The translations under genes and the position numbers were made by a program. A stretch of 64,000 nucleotides of DNA from Ancylostoma caninum (taxonomy: Eukaryota > Nematoda > Chromadorea > Rhabditida > Ancylostomatidae): assembly GCA_037903475.1 (NCBI GenBank), contig JBAJFG010000013.1:496001-560000 (forward strand), given 5' to 3'. The notes beneath the pieces were generated by a model. It worked only from the letters and a program-made list of their open reading frames with translations. It did no database searches and was not told the origin of the DNA. Each line of letters begins with the position of its first letter. Positions within the stretch are counted from its first letter, which is position 1. Positions 51,002 through 64,000 of this stretch are shown here, in pieces.

Positions 51002-52948
51002 AAGAGAAGAGAAGATCACTAACTAAACCCAATTACAGGCGCTGAAATATGAAACCGTTAGAATAGCTATCGCCCATTTCAACCTACAAATTTCGAATAA
51101 CCTCTCGTACTGTTTACTTCTCACAAGAAAGTACGACCTTTGGCATCTCCCTAAGAAGCAAAAAAGCTCTGACCCTAACGAAATTAAATAGGAGGGAGAA
51201 AATGTAAGGCAATACTTCTGAGTTTTCATGTAACTGATATAGGCACATACGGATTCGGGATAGAAGAGGCCTGTTATGGTGGAAATAGCACGAAGATTAC
51301 AGCTATTTGAACTGCAGCAAGTGCTAACACGAGTATTAATCGGATAATGTACAGAATTAGATAAATACAAAGAGAAACTCACTATTCTATAGGCTCTCTT
51401 TTTCGTATTGAAAATATGCATCTCATTCAAATGCATAGCGCTGCCATGACGTGGTAAAGGTCGACATCCACCATAAATAAGCAGTTCGTCCTGAAAATAT
51501 AAAGAAATATCTAAAAATGTAAGAAAATGGCAAGATCAGCCATATAACAAGAAACGCACCTTGTAGACTACCATAGAACACAGATATTTTGGCAGCGGGT
51601 AAGGAGACGACTTTACAACAACGCGAGACCATTTCAGGGAAGTCTGTAAACCACAAAATGGCAAGGAAAAGTAGGGAATAAACCACAAGAATGATGGAAT
51701 AAACTGCTAGATAATTTAAAAACGACTCCTACCATATCCAATCTCCACAGATCATTGAACGATGCTGGCCCACAGGCATCACCTTGGAGTCTCCAGTCAG
51801 GCGCCTCACCACCAAAGGCATACATAGCGCATTCCTTCTCGTGGTAAGCCATACTGTGCAATCCGCGAGGAGCCATGCTTTCTTCATCGTTGCTGCTGGC
51901 AAACCGGGTCCTGTACATAGTAATAATAGCTTGTCAGAAACGAGGTGTACAAGCAGATGAAACCAGTTACAAGTATGTCATTGACAGAAAACACCGCTAA
52001 TTCTTTGAGAGCGATGGTATACGCTGCAGAGACGAACAGGAAACTTTTCTTAGCGGATATAATGCAGAAGATCTGCGGTTAGGTCCACAATCCAAAAAGG
52101 GATCTAATCCTCTGTGGGAACGTGTTGAATGAAAATCACGAGATATTGTGAAAAGTAATAGGTAGAGTGAAGAAAACACTTAATTCTACAACAATAATAA
52201 ATAGCCACACTTATAAACGTCTTACCATTTGAAGTCACGTCGAGACTGAAATTCCCTATCCACCTTTCGATATTCATCATCGCATAAGGACGAGAAAGAT
52301 GAAATTGCCTTGGCCACGTTCCGAAGATCTGGATATCTATAAAAATACATCTATAAAAAGAGGGAAGTGAACAATGTCAATTATCTGTCATCTATGCTGA
52401 CCAAGTTATTTTATGCTAGCATTACTGCATTCTAACTTTCTTTGCTTTTTTCGTACCTCTTTTTCATCCAATTCTTCCCTAAAGTCTAATGCTTTCCTGC
52501 TGCCGCTTCTTGTTCTGACCAAGGGGGGGGGGGGAGGCAGGCCTTTTATTTCTTTGAAGGGCTTTCGTCCGCTAGCTTCTGCTCTCGTTGGCTACAGCTG
52601 AACGGGGGATCGTGGGGCAGTGAACATCGTCGTACATAGTTAAACAACAGTAGTATGTTCTAGAACAGGTCATTTACCCCAGTGATTTTGCTCTTGTTTA
52701 CATACAGTAACCATTTACACGCATTGACCACATAATAAATGTCGTACAGAATGTTAGATATCCTACGAATTTCGAATTTCCCCTGATGCTAAACGAATCC
52801 TCATCCCCCCCCCCCCCACCTAATCGCCGACAGCGTGGTCAATCCACGAACAAAACATGTGTTCATAATCCTTCTTAGTGTTTCCAGAAATGAATCCACA
52901 TGAACCTATCCAGCATGATCCGATTCGGTGGAGGACAGTTGAGAGAGA

Positions 52949-53004
<56 letters not shown>

Positions 53005-54073
53005 GCGTGGGAATATGTGTGGTATTCGGAGGAACAGATGAGAAAATCAGAAAGTAAACAAAAATACTCAGCTGCCATTGCTTTTGCAACGACTACAATT
53101 CCTCAAATCGAAATGAATTAGTTTCGTAGATTCAACATCAGACTGTTCTTCAATGTTGACTCAAAAAAAAGGAAGGAAAAAAATAAACAACACAAACAGT
53201 ACCGATTTGGAAACGCGCGCACTTTGAATCACTAGTATTTTGAAAGACTCCTCCAACACAACGCTATTTCTAACTATAGGAAACATCGATGCATATGAAC
53301 AATCGGCATAAACAAACGTGGCTATAAACAATATGACTGCTGTGCCATCATTTGGCTGATGTAAACAAATGAGCAGTAGCAATAAACAACATAATGAGTG
53401 CTGGTTGATCGACATAAGCTAAATGAGCACGACCCAGCATGACCAATCAATTCACTGCTTCAGAAATAGGAGGAAGGATATTTTTCGAGCGGTTACTGGC
53501 CTATAGATCAAACTAGCAAACATTTCAAATTCTCTTCACTTTTTCGGTAGAATTTCAGCACAGGTAAAAATTTCATCAGTCAAGATTAAAATAGAATTTT
53601 TAGGATGAGAGCAAAAACTGCCGAGAAATGTAGGAGGGAAAGGCGTTGTTTACGATTCCACCTAGTGAGTCATCCTGAGTCACACACCTATTTTAAACAG
53701 GGGTACCAGCTGGCGAGAGATCAATAGAAACGTTGCAGAAGCAGGTAACTAGCATTATGTGGATATCACTAGTCATACAAATGTCTTTCTCAAGATTAAA
53801 CAAAAAAAAGTAACAATAATCCCCTGACATGCAAAAAGTGACTGCCAGGAAAAATTAAACAAAAAAAAGTAACAATAATCCCCTGACATGCAAAAAGTGA
53901 CTGCCAGGAAAAAAGAACAAAGAAAAAGGCGCCCCTCAGAGAAACACAAGGTAAAACCAAAAAAAAACTGCCAAAACAAACTTAATTCAGAAGAAAACAC
54001 ACCTTAAAAAGCGCAACATCCGACGAACAGCCGTAGTTGGCAGGTTTAATATATCGAACACGTCGTCACCCAT
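45758..54073 (-). CDS. F-box/kelch protein of the FBXO42 type
   Basis: Seventeen exons, in coding order: 54003-54073, 52226-52336, 51733-51910, 51560-51643, 51383-51490, 50175-50347, 49791-49871, 49176-49254, 48594-48652, 48421-48480, 48342-48370, 47668-47698, 47420-47519, 47268-47353, 47045-47196, 46802-46949, 45758-45980. They join in phase to 591 codons including TAA, 590 residues against about 717 in human FBXO42. An N-terminal F-box-like region (about 1-55) is followed by kelch repeats from residue 76, including FNDLWRLDM and LLIYGG as in FBXO42, a charged helical insert (about 346-417) and a last kelch-like strand. FBXO42 is a substrate receptor of SCF ubiquitin ligases in vertebrates (family knowledge); targets here are unknown. 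ATG lies two bases after TTTCAG, which suggests trans-splicing. Confidence 0.85.
46802..48652 (-). CDS. FBXO42-like exons 9-16: kelch end and helical insert
   Basis: Exons of 59, 60, 29, 31, 100, 86, 152 and 148 bp encode residues 296-517. Early parts (LSNDPMDVFDLKTFENR, VKEFPPFS) look like kelch strands. The next exons encode a highly charged, probably helical segment (EAEMSRREQVRRYCREND and following) and then TMDLVTVAV and DVLLSPNLPSRNSSFRRM. The 31-bp exon at 47668-47698 has a weak GTTTTC donor but restores phase between its neighbours. The 60-bp exon has a modest acceptor. These two are the least secure parts of the model. Confidence 0.68.
47763..48059 (-). pseudogene. Mariner transposase C-terminal fragment
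   Basis: The minus-strand frame contains TKATKEALEALCWDVLPHAA and YSPDCTPSDYRLFRLISHRL, the C-terminal part of mariner transposases. The YSPD aspartate is the third residue of the DD34D triad. It continues with SFEDVEEWVEEW and YHRGV, which also fit. The N-terminal two thirds, including the other catalytic aspartates, are absent, so this is an inactive fragment. It sits in the FBXO42-like intron at 47699-48341, on the same strand as that gene, and a run of 13 G begins 15 bp beyond its left (5') end. Confidence 0.85.
49176..51910 (-). CDS. FBXO42-like exons 3-8: kelch repeats
   Basis: These six exons encode residues 62-295. The repeats show the kelch order of hydrophobic strand, double glycine, then a conserved aromatic. 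They include RGLHSMAYHEKECAMYAFGG with FNDLWRLDM, YPLPKYLCSMVVYK then DELLIYGG, and AGHASCMHGDLFIVHGG. Exon 7 (49791-49871) was placed by phase: its GTGAGT donor and the frame SSSLVVLREGCLLATGE fit a kelch strand, whereas the longer overlapping frame does not. Exon 8 uses a TTTAG acceptor three bases before CAG, which is required by phase. Confidence 0.84.
49469..49722. mobile_element. hAT-like MITE with 8-bp target duplication
   Basis: The element begins CAGTGGCGGAGGCAGG and ends with the near complement CCTGCGCCGGCCACTG, a TIR style typical of hAT elements. Perfect copies of CACACAGC flank it at 49461-49468 and 49723-49730, matching the 8-bp duplication known for hAT. Each TIR is followed by an 11-12-base G or C run. 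The 254-bp body is AT-rich and non-coding. It lies in the FBXO42-like intron between exons 7 and 8. Confidence 0.85.
50957..51015. repeat. GA microsatellite
   Basis: About twenty AG units followed by AGAAG-type units, in the FBXO42-like intron between exons 5 and 6. It is purine-rich on the plus strand, so it reads as CT on the transcribed sense strand. Confidence 0.9.
52226..54073 (-). CDS. FBXO42-like exons 1-2: F-box region
   Basis: Exon 1 (54003-54073) begins MGDDVFDILNLPTTAVRRML, a short F-box opening with the usual LP near its start. Exon 2 (52226-52336) continues YPDLRNVAKAISSFSSLCDD and ends ...RRDFKW. Pattern and position fit an F-box, but the usual Trp/Arg-rich end is weak. The 1.67-kb intron between them holds a GA microsatellite, C and G homopolymers and a 59-bp tandem duplication. 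Confidence 0.8.
52943..52999. repeat. GA microsatellite in FBXO42-like intron 1
   Basis: Roughly 25 AG units interrupted by a few GG or AA bases. Long serine/leucine or glutamate/arginine frames across it are artefacts of the repeat. Runs of 12 G (52523-52534) and 13 C (52805-52817) lie nearby in the same intron. Confidence 0.9.
53795..53912. repeat. Perfect 59-bp tandem duplication
   Basis: Two head-to-tail copies (53795-53853 and 53854-53912), each beginning ATTAAACAAAAAAAAGTAAC and ending GACTGCCAGGAAAA or nearly so. The identity suggests a recent duplication, or an assembly or length polymorphism, in intron 1 of the FBXO42-like gene. Confidence 0.9.
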
Positions 54074-57000
54074 TCTGAAACATTAAAATTGGAGTAAATG
54101 TGCAACTTTACGCCTATTTCCGTGCATTTTATGCAAAAGAATGTGTTATGCCAGAAGAATCCTGCAAGAGACAGCGCATTAACGAGCAGAATGTTTGGAA
54201 AACAGTAGAGGAAAACAGGTTTCTGTAAAGTGCATGTGATTCGGAGAAAAATGACCCGCGCGCGAAAGCCGCGCGGCGCGGCTGTTTGCTGTGGAGCAGA
54301 TTATTCCTGCAGAATGGCCTGAAGCATAAAAAAAGTGTTTCGCTGCGCAATGAAGTGTGAAGTATCGAAGAGATTGCCTGGAAATGATAGGCAGTGATGG
54401 AGAGGTGGACAATGATGGGGAAATAGGGAAAATTCATTCAAAAATGCTGCTACATTTGCTTTCGTCCTGAAAAGCTGCACGACTGAGATTCAGTTCTATC
54501 CGCGAATTCGGTGAATCCCACAGGATGTAGTCGAGAATAAGCAAGTTCTCATGAAGGCCGTTATGACTGGACCCGGAGGCATCAGCGATTGATGTGTTAG
54601 CGCGTCCAAGTTTATCCGTTATCTGACACCCATCAACGTGTTCACCCATTTGTGACGTTGCCTATACCCAGCTGCTGCCCGTGCACATGAGGTTGCCCAT
54701 ATGTCCAATGACGAATCCGACTCTGGAAGGGGCGGTGCTACCGACCTCTGTGATTGGCTAATTCATCGAACTGGCCAATCGCAGAGCTTGAAAGCGTACC
54801 TCCTAAGAGCTCCCTTCACATCGTTCCTGAGGCTATTTTAATAGGTCACACAGCAGAAAAAAACGTGTCAGAACTTGAGCGAGTTGTCCAAAACCGCTCT
54901 GCGCTGTGCACGTAGCAATACACCAATCATCATCGTTACCTAACTCGGCTATAAACCATTTGCTGCTTCGTTCGGAAGCTGGCAGCGAGTGATGAGAAGA
55001 TGGAATGAAATATGTCAATTTATGCTCAGAAAACACTTCTGCTGAAGACTAGTACGCAGCCTCGAGAAAGGCCCATGATCATCACTGTTGGAAGATAAGC
55101 CCATGATTAGCGCTGTTAGAACGTTATCCTCAACCTACCCAATGTCGCAAGCATAACTTGTGTTGCCTACAGTTGGTAGCGTCATTCAAAAGGTAGCTTC
55201 ATCAGCAAATGTTTCGTTCGTAGGCCAATCCTCCGCTATACCCCACAACAACAAATCTCGCAGCGCACAAATCGCTCGGCGGCATTGATTCCGATACATA
55301 TTGATTGAGCTCGTCGCTCAATTGGCTGTGGCGCATTGAGCTCGCAATCGATAGACAGCAAAATCGATGCCGCTCGAGCCACTGCATGCGACAGAGGGTG
55401 CTATACTCCATGTCATCGGTATAAGAGGAGTTCACTAATCAATAAGTATCATATAAACGACGGGAAAGCCTAGACAAGGAAGTGATACACATAATCCAAC
55501 AATCTGCACTTCGATGAACTTTGTTCAGCACTTAGTCTCCATCCGCTCTTGGCCCCGTTTCTTATCAAGGAACTCGCCTTATCGCGGCAGGTCCAAGCGA
55601 GGACGTGCACCAAAGCCACAGAGTTTTCTGTCTTGTGTGGCGTGTTTTCGTTTTCTTTACTATTTTTCCAATGATCGAAGGTCAATTGATGAGCATTTCT
55701 GCTGACATGACCATAATAAATGCTGCTCCTCATATGTACACGGAAATCCTACGGAGGCTTCGCTGCAGGTGTGCTGATGTCGCTGTCGACACGAAGATTT
55801 TAACTTGTGTGTGTGTTTTTTTTTTCGTAAAAGATGTCAATATTGTGTGAGACATCCATCTAACAGCCTATTGCTACATGCCTTGAGAATATGGGGAGGG
55901 AAAAGTTGCCCACTTTTATCCATATACATAGTAGCTAGGATACTTCTTTTGAACAAAAATCCACGGATATCTGAACATTTCCACAAATCCTTGGAAACTC
56001 ACTTTCTTCAGAAAGAAGATCCACAAATATCTGATATTTTCACAAATTCTTGAAAACTCCTCCATCCTTTCGGTAGGTTCGTGAATCATTTCAAATTAAT
56101 GACGTGACCCTTCCAACTCACTCAGGAGAGCTTTTTGCTATATTGCATCTCTTTAGCTTTTCTCCTTTCCGAAGCACTCTACCAGAAATTCCTTTCCCTC
56201 CTACCTTTTTGTATACTTCTGTGCTGGTTCATAAGGAATTTCGCATGAACTACATAGATACTGCTACAAAAATAGTAGTCCGTAATGTTATACATTATGT
56301 TAAAGGCAGTTCCTAATCTCTGAATCGATTTTGAGGGTTTTACACCAGGGAAACCACCCGGCGATACTGATCACAACTTGATACAAACTTCAGCAAAAAA
56401 CTTGCCGAGGCACCCATTTTTGCATCTTTTTCTTTCGGAGAGTCCGAGATGCTCGTTGCGACAGCTACCACAAGGAGTTGCGAAGTTGTAGTTTGCTGTG
56501 GCAGCGATGATATCGATCGCTACCGTTTAACGTGTTGGAAGCGCAACTGTTTGTGGTAGCTACCACAATGGCCGCCTTGAACTCAACAAAAAAAGGTTCG
56601 AAAGGGTTTTTAGACCGGTCTCGCAGGGGAATATGTACATCATTGCGATCAGCGTTGCCTGAAAATTCGTTTGATTTTAAAATCTCAAGATCTGCTTAGA
56701 GGCGAGACAATACAATCAAAAATATGGTCACAGTATGTCAAGATAATTTTCACTACACTTCCACTTCATTTTTCTCTGGAGAGAAAAAAATCGATCAAAG
56801 AATTGTTGCTATTGATAATGTGTTTATGGATAATCATCGTTAGCGAGAAAATTATCGCACTGATTTTTTTAAGTTTTGCATTTTTTTAAATAGCGATAAG
56901 ATTATACATACATTCTTCACGTAGGTGGTAAGCTTTACGGGACTCGGTTCGTGAGAGAATTTCAAGGAATTCATGTGAAATTCTCTCAAAACTTCATAAT

Positions 57001-57561
57001 GACTGAATCTCTTCGACGCATGTGGAAATCCCTCACTTTCAAAAATAGAAATACATTCAATCATGATTTACCGTAAAAATGAATATGCAGGAAAACAAAG
57101 CAAAGAATTTTTTTTGCAAAAATATTATTATTCTGTAAAAAGAACATATCTTATACGCTATAGATTATATGTTGCAATTTTACAGTCTAAGAACGTGCTA
57201 GCAACTGAAGGGAAAAAATTTCCACTGTTTTACTGCGTGTTCGCATCAGGACCTCACTAAGACATTTTTTAATTTGTGGATAAGACACGTCTCAACAAAT
57301 AATTTATTAAACGAAGATCAATCGAGTGGCACTAAGCCAAATGAAACGAGGTCCTCATTGTCCACTGACATCTGCACCGATTAATCTATTTTTATCGACG
57401 TTTGTGGATCAAATTGATTGAGGCTCTGCAGATCGAGTCGATCATTACCTGTCATCCACATTCATTTATTCCTTGTCATTGATTTGCCTCGCTCATCCCC
57501 TTTTTTCTATTTATTGCGGGTCATACCACCTAAAGTCACTTGGTTTATTTTTTCCATTCAG
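54074..57561. other. Divergent spacer between FBXO42-like and ads-1
   Basis: The two genes start away from each other, so this 3.5 kb must hold both promoters. Near FBXO42 there is a CpG-rich block (54255-54292, GCGCGCGAAAGCCGCGCGGC and more) and an inverted CCAAT pair with a GGGGCGG word. A 35-bp block at 54626-54662 recurs with differences at 58343-58377 in ads-1 intron 2. A degenerate repeat of about 60 bp (ATCCACGGATATCTGA / ATCCACAAATATCTGA) lies near 55960-56050. A lone TTAAAGGCAG end at 56293 has no visible partner. No exon is supported. Confidence 0.5.
54728..54781. promoter_or_regulatory. Inverted CCAAT pair with GC-box word
   Basis: GATTGGC at 54752-54758 and GCCAATC at 54774-54780 are inverted CCAAT boxes 15 bp apart, with GGGGCGG at 54729-54735 just before. 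They lie about 650-700 bp upstream of the FBXO42-like start. The combination resembles NF-Y/Sp-type promoter architecture, but the link to either gene is inference. Confidence 0.3.
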
Positions 57562-63301
<5,740 letters not shown>

Positions 63302-63405
63302 GTAAATAACTCCAGAAAATCGATAATCCATAGATATTGATTTTTGAGATACCTGGCTATCCAGCGGAATCATAGGAAGAAAACTTCCTCGAGGTGTAAA
63401 AGATC

Positions 63406-63477
63406 GGGCTGAGCCGGGGATCGATCCCGGGACCTCTCGCACCCTAAGCGAGAATCATACCACTAGACCACTCAGCC
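63406..63477 (-). tRNA. tRNA-Pro(AGG)
   Basis: Read on the minus strand this folds as a 72-nt tRNA: acceptor GGCTGAG/CTCAGCC with discriminator C, D-arm with TGGTCTAGTGG (A box), anticodon arm CTCGC-TTAGGGT-GCGAG with anticodon AGG, and T-arm CCGGG/CCCGG. TTTT follows about five bases downstream on that strand as a polymerase III terminator. T-loop position 54 is A where nearly all tRNAs have T (the loop reads ATCGATC). It lies inside ads-1 intron 9, antisense to the gene. Confidence 0.93.
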
Positions 63478-63604
63478 ATGTCGGAAATGCGCGGGGTTTC
63501 TTATCTCTGGACGCGTTTGATCAATCGGTCACGGAACCGAAATAGGAGTAGTGCTGTCGACGGAGATTTGTGACAGATATGAAACATCTAGGCGTTGCGC
63601 ACGC

Positions 63605-63676
63605 GGCTGAGTGGTCTAGTGGTATGATTCTCGCTTAGGGTGCGAGAGGTCCCGGGATCGATCCCCGGCTCAGCCC
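63605..63676 (+). tRNA. tRNA-Pro(AGG)
   Basis: Identical in sequence over its 72 nt to the minus-strand gene 127 bp away, with the same AGG anticodon and the same A at T-loop position 54. Terminators follow: TTTT at about 63680 and eight T near 63694. The pair is divergent, with the two 5' ends facing each other, within ads-1 intron 9. No intron is present in the tRNA. Confidence 0.93.
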
Positions 63677-64000
63677 AACTTTTACTAGTTGATTTTTTTT
63701 TGATAAATTTCATGGGATTCTGTGTATCACTTGCTACAAGTTTGTTTGTGAGTCCGCTCAATCGATTGTTGGTTAGATATGTGATGAAAACTCCAGAAAT
63801 TATCTTATTTTTTTCAGGACAAATATGTGCCAATGAGGAATATGCATTGATTGATGAATTTTGTTATCTCTGACATGATTTCTATTATAATATGACTACA
63901 TCGAGAAAATTCCTTGGAAATTGAGATCTACGAAATTTACGCATGGATTCTTCATGTACAGCCGTAAATACTTTAAAATTCTTCGCGAAATTCAGAGCTG
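63677..64000 (+). other. Continuation of ads-1 intron 9
   Basis: This is AT-rich sequence with no exon recognised. The next ads-1 exon, expected to begin with residues following the GVEFFREVARQ of exon 9, does not appear before the window ends. Confidence 0.6.

Noticed and set aside
52820..53121. Open frames rich in Leu-Ser or Arg-Glu repeats
   Set aside because: Translation of the GA microsatellite and flanks in an FBXO42-like intron, with no splice support.
56293..56330. Lone TTAAAGGCAG end as a full element
   Set aside because: No inverted partner is found within about 1.3 kb before the next unrelated element.

Overview
The window looks like nuclear DNA from a clade V parasitic nematode, most likely a strongylid of the hookworm type. 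I infer this from three protein genes that read as nematode-style orthologues of animal genes, their many small exons with TTTCAG or TTTTAG acceptors, ATG codons placed directly after an acceptor (typical of spliced-leader trans-splicing), AT-rich spacers, and a dense load of short inverted-repeat transposons. The species is not proven.

Layout. Positions 1-9541 hold no recognisable gene: a dead mariner element, a 25-bp TIR element and small repeats. Positions 9542-30130 (+) hold a complete 10-exon gene for a Dachshund (DAC-1) transcriptional co-regulator of 403 residues with a 13.2-kb first intron; its introns and downstream flank carry many TTAA-flanked elements, one nested inside another element. 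Positions 31052-45757 are a gene-poor block with a ruined non-LTR reverse transcriptase and other repeats. Positions 45758-54073 (-) hold a complete 17-exon F-box/kelch gene of the FBXO42 type (590 residues). After a 3.5-kb divergent spacer, 57562-63301 (+) holds the first nine exons of alkylglycerone-phosphate synthase (ADS-1/AGPS), which runs off the right edge. Its last visible intron contains two divergently arranged tRNA-Pro(AGG) genes.

All three reconstructed coding sequences were built by hand. Splice phases match at every junction and the total lengths divide by three (1212, 1773 and 1011 nt). The least certain junctions are in FBXO42 between 48480 and 47420.

The genes do not form a pathway: one is a nuclear co-regulator, one a ubiquitin-ligase receptor and one a peroxisomal ether-lipid enzyme. 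The most notable structures are the TTAA-flanked element group, two roughly 470-490-bp palindromes in or beside transcribed regions, a hAT-like element with a perfect 8-bp target duplication, and the tRNA-Pro pair that shares an unusual T-loop base.
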